Origin: Lineus longissimus
Taxonomy: Eukaryota > Nemertea > Pilidiophora > Heteronemertea > Lineidae
Direction: 5' to 3'
DNA: 64,000 nt
Assembly: GCF_910592395.1 (NCBI RefSeq)
Contig: NC_088311.1
Span: forward strand, 24,832,646 to 24,896,645
Both the position numbers and the translations under genes were made by a program. Numbering within the stretch: the first letter of the stretch is position 1; each line of letters begins with the position of its first letter. Positions 49,201 through 62,379 of the stretch are shown in pieces. Under the pieces are notes generated by a model. It did not search any database. It was not told the DNA's origin and saw nothing but the letters and a program-made list of their open reading frames with translations.

Positions 49201-51874
49201 CAGCATTCATTGTTTCAGCACCATTATCAACTTTTTATTTGAATTTCAGGGCAAAGCTTTTACCTCAGTGGAGCCAGGGACATATCTAAATGACCTATGT
49301 GTGGTCCAGGGTTCTGGCTTATTCTTCCTTGCCACTGAAGCACCCAAGATGTTAACATATTATATTCCGGTAAGTCACAATTTGTACCATAGGCAAGTTT
49401 AAATGGAAAGAGGTGTACCACAAGGGAGGTTCCATCATTATGAAACATTAAGAAGTCGTGACTCCATGAAATAGTATTTTGTCAAGGTCTTTGCCAAGAA
49501 GTAACATGCACTACTCCATGTTCTTGTACGCCAGTAACCACATTTGTTAAAATCTCCTTGCAGACCCTTGGTCCTGCTCCGAAGTGGTGTGCCTTCTTAG
49601 ATAGCATGACAGAAGAACTGGAGGAAAGTGCCACGCCAATGGGTAAGTGAATCCTACAAATGGCTGCCAATAACAGAATAATGGTTGCTAGTAAATAACA
49701 CATTCTGGTGATCTGGGTCTGTCTCAAAGCATTTTACAGCTATTGCCACTCGCTGTCACTGATTCTCTATGTATCTTTATCATGTCAATCTTTACTTTCA
49801 GTTTATGATGACTATAAATTCGCCACCCGCCACGAGCTTGAAGAGCTGGGCTTGACACATCTCATTGGCAGCAATCTGTTACGGGCCTACATGCATGGCT
49901 ACTTCATGGACATGAGGCTGTTCAGGAAAGCTAAGGCGATCGCTGATCCATTCGCTTATGATGAATACAGGATGCAGAAGATTAAACAGAAGATGGATGA
50001 GCAGAGGGCGAACAGGGTTCAAATAAAGGTGCGGTTTTTATAATCGTGTTGTTTCTTCGACACAGATTACCTGACTGGAGTTTGCGAGGAACCAATCAGG
50101 TTGCATCACAGCTTCAAAATGGCCTCCGGATGACTTAGTAGTAGAAATGTTCTCCTGCTGCATCATTAGTATGAATTAAAAACGTTTCTCTGTCTGTTTT
50201 AGAAACTGCCCAAGGTGAACAAGATGCTGGCTGAGAAGTTAATGGACCAAGAAGAAGAACCACTGAAGAAAAAGAAGGTAAACCTTATAGAGACTTTTCA
50301 TATTTCATTAGTAGTCTTATGATTCACCTGTGCTTTCTCCTGTCTGCCGGCTGAGCATAGAATCCACTCAAGCTGCCATCTTGATTTTCAACAGTCTGAT
50401 AGAAACCTGATGCCCGGGTGTGCTAACAGAAGTACAGGGGCAATGTATACATGGTCCCATTTTCTACCAGGCAACCGACCATTTGCTGATTTTGATGAAT
50501 ACCCCCCCCTCACATTATTGGTTGTCTTGCAGTATTTTACTAATGGTTTTCTCTCGTCACCAGGGAATACCAAACTTACTCAAGGATGAGCGATTCTCTG
50601 CATTGTTTGCCAACCCTGACTTTGAGGTCGACACGGAGAGTCCTGATTATCGTCTGCTCAACCCAGTAGTCTCCAAACTTGACAAACAGAGAATGAAGAA
50701 GAAAAGGCACCAGGAGGTTGCCATGGAAATAGAGGAGGTAGGAACATTGTACTAAAAAGTGTTGATGTCAGTCTGGCTGGAATCTTGGTTTTTGAAGCGA
50801 TGCTGGGTATTGATATCAACTTCAAGGTTGGTGGAGGCCTAGTGGATTTCAGCCAAATATTCTGAGCTGTTACATGTATGCATGACCTTGCTGCCTTGTT
50901 GGGAACAGTTTTCATTGGAAAAACATTCAATTTTACCAATATTCCCCTTTGAAAATTGTTCTCTGTTGGGGCCATTCGAAGTGAAGCATCCTGACTCTTG
51001 GTTCAACAAACTCGCAAGGGAGAGTTGTCTGAGGAGGTAGCAAGATCAGAAACTTGGGTATGAACCTTCAATATGAGTCTTGGAATACAATGTACAAGTT
51101 ATCAGGTTGTTTCTCTCTGCAGGATGAAGAACGAGAAGGTCATCCGAGTGATGTTGAGAGTGATTCCTCCGATGATGATCGGGAATGGGAGAAGGAGGTG
51201 CAGCAACAGCATCGGCAGATTAGGCAGGAGGAGAAGATGAAGAAGAGAGAGGAGTATCTTGCGCGCAAGTTGAAACCAAAGTTCATGGAACTCAAAAGTG
51301 GCGAGGACTTCTCAAGTTTGCATGCGAAGAAGAAGAGAGAATCTCGGTAGGTTTGGTTTGTTTTATGTGTCATTAGCATGAACTGTAATGGGTTGCCAAC
51401 TTACTAAAGGCCTGTAGATGGGGCAGCAAGATGTAGACCTTTTCAATGCCTGTGTGAACATAACGCCAACAGCTGATGATGTAGAAGATGTCACATGATG
51501 CCACAAGTAGCTTTGCCTTGTTGTCATGCTTTGTATTCAGAAATTGTCAAGGTCATCACCAAAGACTTGCATCGAACTTGATTCTCTTGTTATTAAGTAA
51601 ACCATTAAGTCATCGCAAGTTTTTTCTCCCCAGGAAAAGTCTTGGTGACCGTGTCCAAAAGGAAGTTGAGTCGGGTGTTGCAACACTAACTGGTGCAGGT
51701 GGTGGCAGCCGAGAAATGACATTCTCACTCAGGAAAAGTGAGAAAGATAAACAGCGGAGAGTAGAGGCGAGAGAGCATCACCAGGAACGGAAAGAATTGC
51801 GACGATCCGCGGGGGACATTACCAAAAAAATTCAACACAAACCGAAATATTGGATGGGAAAACGGGTGCAGTGA
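46220..51874 (+). CDS. NOL10: Nucleolar protein 10 (SSU processome WD-repeat protein)
   Basis: 16 exons join in phase into 683 residues (human 688): 46220-46285, 46557-46602, 46914-47012, 47316-47431, 47521-47657, 47909-47974, 48076-48136, 48295-48462, 48783-48935, 49250-49369, 49564-49642, 49802-50028, 50203-50277, 50564-50737, 51123-51346, 51634-51874. The start MQVSNPNNIKIYNLSAGKSL and GVYKPRVRCYD, PEVYRLNLEQGRFLNPL, EAWDPR and KDHMYGLPIKKV match the N-terminal WD propeller. HLIGSNLLRAYMHGYFMD and ERFSALFANPDFEVD (NUC153-type motif) match the middle. The C-terminus is highly charged (exons at 51123 and 51634) with RRSAGDI, close to human RRSAGHL. The yeast counterpart is Enp2, a component of the 90S pre-ribosome needed for 18S rRNA maturation, so it acts in the nucleolus. 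Confidence 0.95.
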
Positions 51875-52221
51875 TTATCTTGGTTTGTCATGTGTTTATG
51901 AAGGAGAGACTGAATTGATAAATAGTTCTCACTCAGAAAGACTGAGAAGGGAAAACTGTTGTGTTTTGTGAATGCAGTCGGGAACCATTTTATGTTGTGG
52001 CATGGCCGCATTTGTTAGTGATGGACTTATCAAGTTGCAAAAGTATACCTGTATGATAGTTAATCAGTCGGCAGTACTTGCATGTCTCTCCTGTTGGTAG
52101 GACACGCTTTTGTTTCCCGAGTGAGAAACGTTGTTTATAAAGTCTCTATATCTATTTGTCTGCAGTCTGCAGAGTTGATAAAAACTGAACGAACAGTTGG
52201 TTGTGAGTACTTTGATATAAA

Positions 52222-52227
52222 AATAAA
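52222..52227 (+). terminator. Poly(A) signal AATAAA for NOL10
   Basis: Canonical AATAAA about 350 bases after the NOL10 stop. The bases from 52228 to about 52740 hold no recognised gene and grade into diverged minisatellite units. Confidence 0.5.
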
Positions 52228-52740
52228 AACTCTACGATTCCATATTACTTGCTTTTTATTTAGTCATACAACTGCACTCTACCAGTTCTCAACACTCCGT
52301 CAGGTGGTTGTTCCATGTCCAAGTGCTGTCTCCATCAGTCAGGCCCAAGGACAGACGCCAGTCTGTCATTGGATTCTCAGTCTCCAGTTCCTAAAGAGGG
52401 TACATTGTAACTGTATGAGGTCTAAAACCTGATCTTGGTATAAATATCCTTGCATGTGGCTATCAAGTGCATTTCATGTTCTCGAGTCGCATATCCACAT
52501 GGTCTGCTGAAATAATGACGCTGGTGCAGACAGTTGAAAAGTGATCCACACTATTCACGTCAAGCTTAAGGTTGTGACTATGTCTTTGAGACCACCCAGC
52601 GCCTGATATCATCACCCAGGCTGTGACAGTGTCTCTGATAGGACCATCCTGGTCTGACAGCATTGATTGATAATGATATCACCACCCTGGTTGTGACACT
52701 GCTCTTATTTCCACGTGCTTGTGCCCACACATGGCTCTCA

Positions 52741-54965
52741 TCTTTACTACTGGAAACACGGTGGAGCAGCAAGGACGTGATTTGGCCTGGCTGTGACCGT
52801 CTCATCTCTCACCAGGTTGGCAACACAGTGGAGCAGCAAGGACGTGATTTGGCCTGGCTGTGACCGTCTCATCTCTCTCACCATGTTTGCAATTCGGCGG
52901 AGCAGCCAGGACGTGATTCGGCCTGGCTGTGACCATCTCATCTCTCTCACCATGTTACGGTGGAGCAGCCATGGCCAGGACCGATTCGGCCTGGCTGTGA
53001 CTGTCTCGTCCCACTCGCCGTGTTGGCAACACGGTGGAGCAGCCAGGACTGATTCGGCCTGGTTGTGATCGTCTCATCTCTCTCACCATGCTGTCAACAC
53101 GGTGGAGCAGCCAGGACCGATTCGGCCTGGCTGTGACTGTCTCGTCCCACTCGCCGTGTTGGCAACACGGTGGAGCAGCCAGGACTGATTCGGCCTGGTT
53201 GTGATCGTCTCATCTCTCTCACCATGCTGTCAACACGGTGGAGCAGCCAGGACTGATTCGGCCTGGCTGTGACCGTCTCATCTCTCTCATCATGTTGGCA
53301 ACACGGTGGAGCAGCCATGGCCAGGACCGATTCGGCCTGGCTGTGACTGTCTCGTCCCACTCGCTGTGTTGGCAACACGGTGGAGCAGCCAGGACTGATT
53401 CGGCCTGGTTGTGATCGTCTCATCTCTCTCACCATGCTGTCAACACGGTGGAGCAGCAATGACTGATTCGGCCTCGCTGTGACTGTCTCATCCCTCTCAC
53501 CGTGTTGGCAGCACGGTGGAGCAGCAATGACTGATTCGGCCTCGCTGTGACTGTCTCATCCCTCTCACCGTGTTGGCAGGACGGTAGAGCAGCCAGGACT
53601 GATTCGGCTTAGCTGTGACTGTCTCATCCCTCTCACCGTGTTGGCAGCACGGTGGAGCAGCCAGGACTGATTCGGCTTAGCTGTGACTGTCTCATCTCTC
53701 TCACCGTGTTGGCAACACGATGGAGCAACCAGGACTGATTCGGCTTAGCTGTGCCTGTCTCATCTCTCTCACCGTGTTGGCAACACGATGGAGCAACCAG
53801 GACTGATTCGGCCTCGCTGTGACTGTCTCATCCCTCTCACCGTGTTGGCAGCACGGTGGAGCAGCCAGGACTGAATCGGCCTGGCTGTGACTGTCTCATC
53901 CCTCTCACCCTGTTGGCAACACGGTGGAGCAGCCAGGACTGATTCGGCCTGGCTGTGACCGTCTCGAATCTCTTGATGTTAACAAGAGGTTGGAGCAGCC
54001 AGGAGTGATTCGGCCTGGCTGTGACCGTCTTGTCTCTCTTGATGTTAACAAGAGGTTGGAGCAGCCAGGACTGATTCGGCTCAGCTGTGACTGTCTCATC
54101 TCTCACCGTGTTGGCAACACCGTTGGGCAGACAAGACTGATGTGGCCTGGCTGTGACCATCTCATCCCTCCCCTTCTTGCAACACCGTTGAGGAGCCAGG
54201 ACTGATTCGGCCTGGCTGTGACTGTCTCATCTCTCTCACCGTGTTGGCAACACAGTGGAGCAGACAGGACTGATTCGGCCTGGCTGTGACTGTCTCATCA
54301 CTCTCATCATGTTGGCAACACGGTGGAGCAGCCAGGACTGATTCGGCCCGGCTGTGACTGCCTCATCTCTCTCACCATGTTGACAACTTGGCAGAGCAGC
54401 AAGGACTGATTCGGCCTGGCTGAGACTGTCTCATCTCTCTCACCATGTTGGCAACACGGTGGAGCAGCAAGGTCTGGTTCGGCCTGGCTGTGACTGTCTC
54501 ATCTCTCTCATCATGTTGGCAACACGGTGGAGCAGCCAGAACTGATGTGGCCTGGCTGCGACTGTCTCATCTCTCTCATGATGTTGGCAACACGGTAGAG
54601 CAGCCAGGACTGATTTGGCCTGGCTGTGACTGTCTCATCTCTCTCATCATGTTGGCAACACGGTAGAGCAGCCAGGACTGATTCGGCCTGGCTGAGACTG
54701 TCTCATCTCTCTCGCTGTGCTGGCAACACGGTGGAGCAGCATGGGTTGATTCAGCCTGGCTGTGACTGTCTCATCTCTCTCATTATGTTGGCAACACGGT
54801 GGAGCAGCCAGGACTGATTCGGCCTGGCTGTGACTGTCTCATCTCTCTCATCATGTTGGCAACACGGTGGAGCAGCCAGGACTGATTCGGCCTGGCTGTG
54901 ACTGTCTCATCTCTCTCATCATATTGTCAACACGGTGGAGCAGACAGGACTGATTTTGGCCTGGT
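52741..54965. repeat. 68-base minisatellite, about 32 copies
   Basis: Units of the form GGAGCAGCCAGGACTGATTC, then GGCCTGGCTGTGACTGTCTC, then ATCTCTCTCACCGTGTTGGC, then AACACGGT are arranged head to tail with period 68. Between about 53000 and 53460, alternating variants (GTGACTGTCTCGTCCCACTC and GTGATCGTCTCATCTCTCTC) form a 136-base higher-order unit. Near 53960-54060 two units carry a GTTAACAAGAGGTT variant. Because 68 is not a multiple of three, the frames shift from copy to copy and the apparent ORFs here are artefacts. The array fills most of the space between the convergent NOL10 and UHRF1 genes. Confidence 0.95.
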
Positions 54966-55066
54966 TTTGGAAGTGAATGCTTACATTCTCAAGGGATGAA
55001 AACAAGTGATGGGTCGTAGCATAGAAAATGGCATACATGTAACACTCTATGATAAATTTCTCTTAC

Positions 55067-56045
55067 TTTATTTCAATCAAATACAACTACATTACATTGG
55101 ATGCAACTTTTAAAAGATGTCGGACAAATATGTACAAAATTCATTTGTGAACTTTACATGAAAATGCAATAAAAAATGAGTGTTGATAAATGAAAGAATA
55201 TGATAAGTTCTAATATAAACAGTGTCTCTCATGGGTTGAGAGGGAGTTCCAATACATGAAATATTGGCAGTGTCTTTGGGATGAGATTTCACTTTGGATT
55301 TCTCCTCATTGATATTTCTAAATGCATATATTTCTTAATCTGAAATGCTTCATATCGCACAATATACAGATGGGCCTAACTGCTATCATGAAGATTATAC
55401 ATGTAAGAGTATATTCGAGTAAAATAAAGAAACACGATATATTGTTGTAACATTACCCTACTTTCCACGATTGTTTTTAAGTATCTCCAGTCCACCTAGT
55501 CTGCCAAAAAGCTCAGCCCAACAGACTTAAAATATCTCTTCAAATTGACTTCACAAATATAACCATAACCAGACTAAAATCCATGCATGGTGTGATAATT
55601 ACATTGAAAGGACATGTTACACAGTGTCCCGAAACCTGCTAACTTAAGCCACTAGATTTTGATAGAATCATGAAAACTGGATTGGGAATGATATATAATC
55701 CATGTAGGCCACACGTAAGCCATTATGTACAATTTGATAATCTCAAACAATGCATCATGTGACGATGTCAGTGCAAACTACACATATTTACAACATAGAG
55801 GCTGCTCAGCAGGCTTGACATAAAACATGATGACTTCACAGGATATCAATACATGTAGCTCATAAACATTATGGAGAGCTACATCAACAACATGTAGGGA
55901 GTTACAGTATCTAAGCCAGAATTCATCCCATTAAAAGCACAATCTGGACTGAAGTCCAATAGAAATTAAATGCACCTGGTTCTGTTAAAAGTTTAAACAA
56001 ATTTTTCCAACTGCCCATTGAGTTGAAAAGCCCCATTTTCTTCAC
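55067..56045 (-). other. UHRF1 3' UTR with poly(A) signal
   Basis: A minus-strand AATAAA (TTTATT on plus at 55067-55072) lies about 975 bases past the UHRF1 stop. The sequence between is AT-rich with no supported coding frame, so it is read as a long 3' UTR ending roughly 100 bases short of the minisatellite. Confidence 0.55.
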
Positions 56046-59000
56046 TCATCGTCCGTTCTCATAGCCAGGGAATAGTCTGTTTAGGATTTTGCCAAGGGTC
56101 GCGTTTGTAGCCAAACTGTAATCCTTTCCCAGTTCTTCACGGCATGCGGGGCATGAGTAGACTTCTGCCTTGAATGATCGGGACAAGCATTGCTGAAAGA
56201 TAATCAATGATTTTGTGAATACTATCTTATAATAGTCATATTACTTCCTCCAGGATCTCAAAGATTCTTTATTATTGCATGGGGAACTGCAACCCCTAGG
56301 GCGAAACGATTAATCCACTGGTTCTCACCGAGTCAGCGTGTCAGTGTATTATGTCGAGATCCCTGGATGATTCTAGCTCACATCAACTTAAATATGACAG
56401 TTATCTTATCATATTTGGGGGCATTTTGCTTGATCGAGGAATATACTCTCAGGCACAAGGACACTTGGCTTCATGAGACCACTGAAGTAAAGGGACTTGT
56501 CAAAGGCGACACGCAAGGTGCTGATATACTGTTTGTACTTACCTTGCAGATATTGTGAGAGCATTTGACCGTAACTGGCTTGAAGACGATATCCTGACAG
56601 CAAATACAGAGGAAGATCTCTTCAACATTCGCCAGGAATTTCTGAAATGAATGTAAACACAGTAAGAAATGAGACATTTGATCAAAGCAAACAGGGACTG
56701 TGAAACCTACTGAGGAAAGTCATCTTTGAAGCAGGTCGATATACCATCCCTAGAGGCAGGAGAAGGGATTACAAGCCCTACTGGAGCCAGGACCTGGAGG
56801 CACTACACCAGCAAGTCAGCGATGCGAGGGATGTGATGGATGTAGACCCCACGGAACAAAACATCATCACCAACAACCACTTGAATGCAGTGTACACCAC
56901 CAGAAACATGATCAGCAGCATCTGGAAGTCCTGGCAGGAAAAAATGGAGACGTGACAGTTTTTTTAACCAAAGCTGCTTGTTTTGAAAGTAGGAACTGTT
57001 TTTCTCAACCAGTCGTATATTAATCCTGTGGTATCGGTTACATTCTTTCCATCCTGTCAGCATTGCTTACCTGGGCGCCTTCCTTGACATGAGTCATCGC
57101 ATCATCCCAGAGTTTCTTATTCTCCGTATCATCCTTGATCAGTTTGGCAACCTCTGCATCGACCTTGTAGGCAGCGACCTTACTCTTCTTCTTCGGGGAG
57201 ATGTCTTCCTTGTCCGATTCTTCGTCTGAAATGATGAATAACTAAGTTAGGATCAGCTCAGGTCAGAATGGTATCAACACATTTAGGAATGGCAACGTCA
57301 GATGGTGAATGCTAAGTGCTCACTAAAACGGGCCACTGCAACACCATTTGCACAGGTTTGGATGGGAGTAATCTGTTTGACCAGATTGATTGCTCAAAGC
57401 AAAGTGATTACTTGGAACTGTTGGCAACCGCCAAATACCCCAATCATGACGTCAATGACACCTACCTTCGCCCCTTTTTCTCTTGCCTTTACCCTTTCCC
57501 TTGTTGTCTTTCTCCTTTTCCTTCTCAGCCTGGGCTTCAAGATAACCATCAGGGTACTGAAACAATGACATGAACCTTTTAAATACCTGTTGAATGGTGA
57601 ATAATTATCATGGGCAAGCAATACATTTTACTGTGACAGGCATGTGCCGTTTTGGAAGGAGTAACTGGATAATCTATTTCACCATCTACGTTGTACAAGA
57701 CTAGGACATCAGCTGACCGTCGTCCCTCAGTACTCAACCACTTGTGTTGGTTTGACAGAATGATACATGGTCATTTAGTATAGATTCTGTTACTGCTACT
57801 AGAACTCTGATGATGGCTTTCCAGGCCTTGGCGAAATATGAATAAAGAAAATCTTTTTCTGAATAATCCCCACCTGCATGGTTAGTCCTAACTGGGCGAT
57901 ACGCTTCTTCCCCTCCTTTGTCCAAGGTGCCGGGGATGGGTCATCCCGCCGCAGTTCGTATCGCCACACCAAGTAGCCAGACTTGCCCTTCTCAGGCCAG
58001 TAGCGTGTAATCTGAAATGTGGATAGAACATTTTATTCCTAGATGTCTCAAATTCCTTTTCTGAACAGCCACGAAAGAATGATTTGTTTGGTTTTTGTGG
58101 TCTTGACATTGCAAGGGTTTTTCACCACACATCGACAATGAAATATCGTGAAAGCCAACAACAATTTTAACTTCAATCTTAAAACTGAGCACAAACCTTG
58201 TAAATGCCGTCATATCTGTTTCCATCTACTGGCGCATATTTGGAATGTTTCCTTCCTTTGACATTCCGGACGACTCGCACCGGTTTCCCGCCCTTCCACT
58301 CCTCTGCTTCTCCACCATTTTTCTTGTCAAACTTGGCGTTGCAGCATTTGGCAAGAGCACTAATGGATAAAGCAAGACACAAACAAGGTTACACATAATG
58401 TGCAGAGATGAGATTTCTCAGCCAAATTCATTGGTAAGACGTGGTCTGAAGCAGATTACATTCTTCTCTCTGTTAAGCATTAAATTTTAGTAGGCAATAG
58501 TGATATATCGCGAGCACCGTGGCAACTGACATCAACTGACACTTACGCATTCATTCTTGTTAACAATTGATCACATGATTGTTCTGCGGTTCGTTTGTTG
58601 CCGGACAAGTCCCGGCCACCGCTGCCTGTGTACGTGAAGTTGTCCCCATTATCGTGGTCATCCTCATAGCCTCCAGATAGCACTATGGAGTAAGCACCTT
58701 CTTCTTCTCGGCCATGGATACCGGCAACGTGAGGCCGGTGCACTCCAGCTTCACTGCACTGGAAGAGAAAATATCCAGTCAGAGCAGACGCTATACAAGT
58801 CAGTGGAGAAAAAAAGGATTTAAATACATGATGGGTAATATTGCAATAAGAATCATTACTGAATTGCTGGTTATCTCGCAAACCTGTGCGAGTTGAACTG
58901 AAGTGATTGTGACTAGCTTACAGACACTGAATACTTCTCAACCCAGCAGTACATACCTGCACTCTGAATTTCCAGGCCGTACCCACTTCCACTCCAGGAA

Positions 59001-62000
59001 TCGGTCCGAAATGATTCGGTGGCACGATTGTGCACATTTTTGTTCGTCCGACGCACGCCATTCCCTTGCCCCAATCTCGACTAGATGACGTGGTAGCGGA
59101 CGCCATCTTTGCCTTCTTTTTACTCTCCTTTAACTTCTCACCAGCTCGGACCACCTCTGTGTCGTCATTCTTACATTCAGGACAATACCTACAAACAAAT
59201 GAGGCCTCATCAATACAGACATAAGAGGTTGATCCCATGTTACAATAACTCATAAAAGAAGGTATGTAATTATGTGCATTCTATTTTAGTCCTTGAGAAC
59301 GCTGTTTTGATTATGGCTATGTGAGGTCTAGATGGGATCTCTCTCGTCAGCTTCTCATGGTCTTACTGTCTTGATCCTCCCACCAGGTCTATTTGCACCG
59401 ACTTGAGATTTAACCGGGATATTGGCTTAGTTGTGACAATGACTCGGAATGTCTTGTAATCAACCAAATGACGCCATCTATCTATAAACACTGCATTAGC
59501 TTACCATTCCTCCACATCTGGAATCGCCTCTAGCGGTGGAGTCAGACAGCCGATATGATACGCTGCATCACACTCATCGCACATAATCTGCTTCTCTGGA
59601 TCATTCTTCCCACCACAGATGGCACACGAGCAGAATTTACATTTCCGTCGAGGGTTGTCTTGGCAATGGTCACATTCGGGTTTGTTCGTTCCTGAAACAA
59701 AAAACATGTAAATCTTTAAAGTGATCTCATCGTGCCAACTGGTGGAAACTCTCTCCGTGCGACTCATCATTGATATTACAAACATGATGTTTCAATCTGC
59801 ACACTACATTTCAGTTATTTTCACATAGAATGCCCACTCACTCTTGGTAGGACTTGAAACCACTCCACTCTCCACTTGGCTCATGTTTAACTGGGCACCA
59901 GGTTTGCCGATGGCCATTATTTCATCGATGTACAAAATCTGGCAGTTCTCCAGGGGTGCTAGGTCCGGGCTGGAATGAGAGACAAAGAACACATGGATCA
60001 ATTGAACTGATGAATATGCAGAGGACGTGTATCTGACCTGTGGCACCCTCGGTCTTGTTTTCAGCAGCAAATTAGTCATTAGTCAAGTAGAAATAAATCA
60101 TCAAAGGACTCGCATATCATATTAGGGTTGTTTGAACTCAATGTAACACGACCACCTGATCTTATGCGTTCCCAAAAAAGAGAGGATATCTAAAGCTCTT
60201 GACTTCATATTGGCCCAAGCAAACATTAAGCCAAATGCACCACTTTTGAAGATATCAGATGAACACTTTACATGTACTGTTTGAAACCACAAATGAAAGC
60301 AACTTTAAAACATACCCCGTAACTCACCCCAGGAAAATAGTAGCATACAACTCCTTGATAGTTCGTGTGTCTCGTTTCTCTGTCACAATACAGTCATACC
60401 AATAACCACGCGCTTTAGGCGCATCGTAATTATAGTTGACCATGACCTTGTCTCCAACCTTGACCTCCTTAAAGGGGATGTTAACGCTGGCTCGAGGTCG
60501 AATACTTTTCACAGTATCAGCCACTGGATCATCGTTTTCATAGCTGCAAGAAGAGAATGAGAGATCTTGATGGAATGTTAGCATTATCAAAAAAGTTCAC
60601 CGCAGTATATTTTGTAGTTCCACACAAGTGAAAAATAGGCCACAACAGCAGGGTAATCCATCAGTGGCTGGGTGCCTGTATTACACGCATCATCCAATTG
60701 GTGCATAACTATAGTGGCACGCAACAAACCTTCATTTATGACAAAAGTAAACGCTGAGAAAGAGAACCATAAAAACGTACCCTTCAAATTTAACATGGTA
60801 TCTATACCCATCGTCTTTTACAGTAGTTTCATCATCCAAGATGGTCGCCATCACCTTCGGCTTGACACCATCGGTTACATCACAGCCAATGCCTGAGGTA
60901 GTTTCCATCATTTCAACATCAATTGTCTCTTTGTTTTGTTTATCAGTCAAAGCAGACGTCGTCTCCTTGACTTCTTTATTTTCTGTCAATTTTGTGTTGC
61001 AATTTTCATCAATGGCCTCATCTTTTTCAATCTTGGGCTTGTTTTCAATTTTCATATTTTCACTGTCAGGTTCTTGAATGTCTTCATCAGAAAGTTGGGC
61101 TTTTTCGACTTTGACGATCATTGCTTCGAACCAAGCTCCCATCTGGTCGTCTCTCACATCAACTATATCGCCAACCTAGGAAGAGAAGGGAAAGTTAATC
61201 TGTATAAATCTTGGCTCCCTCCTACTGCCTTTTAGAAATTAGAACATTTGGAAACCTTACTGTAAAGTGTAGAACAGCAGGGTTAAAATACAATCAAGAC
61301 ACATAAAATCTGCGGAAAGGCCTGAAATATTCACCTTGTAAGTACTGTCATCATCCACGACTCCACTATCTTGACTGTTGCCAGGAAGTGGCTGAAAAAA
61401 GAGCATCAACGCTATGATAATAAAGAATAGATTGTTGTTTACTGGCAACTGGTAACCAATCCCCAAGCGAGCTACAGGGTCAACGCAACTCTTACTCAGT
61501 CACACTGGAGAAGCTGGTAACCTGTACAACAATCCCCAAGCGCGCTACAGGGTCAACACACCTCTTACTCAGTCACACTGGAGAAGCCACAATCAGTTTT
61601 ATAATCAGCAACACGACAATGGAGCGAGGACATCACCTACCTCCTGATTTTCTTTATCTGACGCGCCCTCATCTCCACTACTGACGTCGCCATTCACCTT
61701 ACAATGCTCCACCTCTTCCTTCTCAACAGGTTTAGGAACGGGCCGGACAAGCAGCTGAACAATATCATTCTGCACCACACTGTAGTCATACAAGGAGTGG
61801 CCATCCTCAAGCTGAAAAATAGAACACATGTTAGTGTTGTTACATCATTGTTGTTGATGTCACATCACTGTTGGTGATGTTACAATACATCACCGTTGAT
61901 GACGATGTCATATCATAGTTGGCGATGTCATATCACTGTAGACACGGTTGATGATAATATCACATCAGTATTGTGGGCCATGTCGCATCATCATCAGACG

Positions 62001-62379
62001 GGTTTGACAGTACGTAAATGTATCGTATCGACTAATAACTATCGATGTCGTACTGAGTTTCTTTCACTGGTCACTGGCCGTGATGAATGGGTCAGCAACT
62101 TTTGAGAGGGGATGCAATACGAATACGATCTTGTACTTCTGTACTGGCTAATACGCTACAACAGTTCTACTGCTAGCCACGCTAGTATTATACACACTAC
62201 ACAGTGGATCTGTAAGTTTCACGCACTTGTTTACCACGGTAAAACAACCTCTGACGATTGGCACTGGCATCAAACAGTTCTTCTAATTTTTCACGTAGTT
62301 CTTCTATTTTTGTCAGCTTAGACAGGTCCTTTACACAATGGGACGTTTTGCCGTCCATAGATCGCACTTGGATCCACAT
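56046..62379 (-). CDS. UHRF1: E3 ubiquitin ligase UHRF1
   Basis: 15 minus-strand exons join in phase into 847 residues (human 793): 62379-62227, 61811-61641, 61391-61335, 61175-60781, 60543-60328, 59969-59842, 59691-59505, 59188-58957, 58758-58547, 58359-58197, 58011-57874, 57556-57466, 57225-57071, 56641-56543, 56192-56046. Domains in order are ubiquitin-like ([19 protein letters not shown]), tandem Tudor ([30 protein letters not shown]), PHD ([25 protein letters not shown]), SRA ([34 protein letters not shown] with the base-flipping NKR finger) and C3HC4 RING ([28 protein letters not shown]), ending FPGYENGR. The protein reads hemimethylated CpG and histone H3 tails and ubiquitinates H3 to recruit DNMT1. 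A long acidic/lysine-rich stretch inside the Tudor region accounts for most of the extra length. It shares a 212-base promoter region with DHCR24. Confidence 0.96.
56716..56955 (+). mobile_element. Fragment of a non-LTR retrotransposon ORF2 in a UHRF1 intron
   Basis: Within the intron 56642-57070 (antisense to UHRF1), a plus-strand frame reads [20 protein letters not shown], then [18 protein letters not shown] and on to a TGA at 56953. The pattern IPRGxRxxYxPxWxxxLxxL is typical of the segment between endonuclease and reverse transcriptase in LINE-type elements. No polymerase motif is present, so it is a dead fragment of about 240 bases. Confidence 0.6.
61457..61595. repeat. 72-base tandem duplication in a UHRF1 intron
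   Basis: Two direct copies containing CAATCCCCAAGCG and CTTACTCAGTCACACTGGAG start at about 61457 and 61529, with a few differences. They lie between the second and third coding exons of UHRF1. Confidence 0.8.
61820..61960. repeat. Degenerate GATGTCACATCACTGTTG repeat in a UHRF1 intron
   Basis: Imperfect units such as GATGTCACATCACTGTTGGT, GATGTTACAATACATCACCG and GATGTCATATCATAGTTGGC recur with spacing of about 25-30 bases just upstream (on the minus strand) of the second coding exon. This is simple-sequence expansion with no function seen. Confidence 0.5.

Noticed and set aside
53094-54160. Long open frames in the minus strand of the minisatellite (proline/serine-rich repeats)
   Set aside because: The 68-base period shifts the frame at every unit, the frames differ only by repeat slippage, and there are no splice or homology signals.
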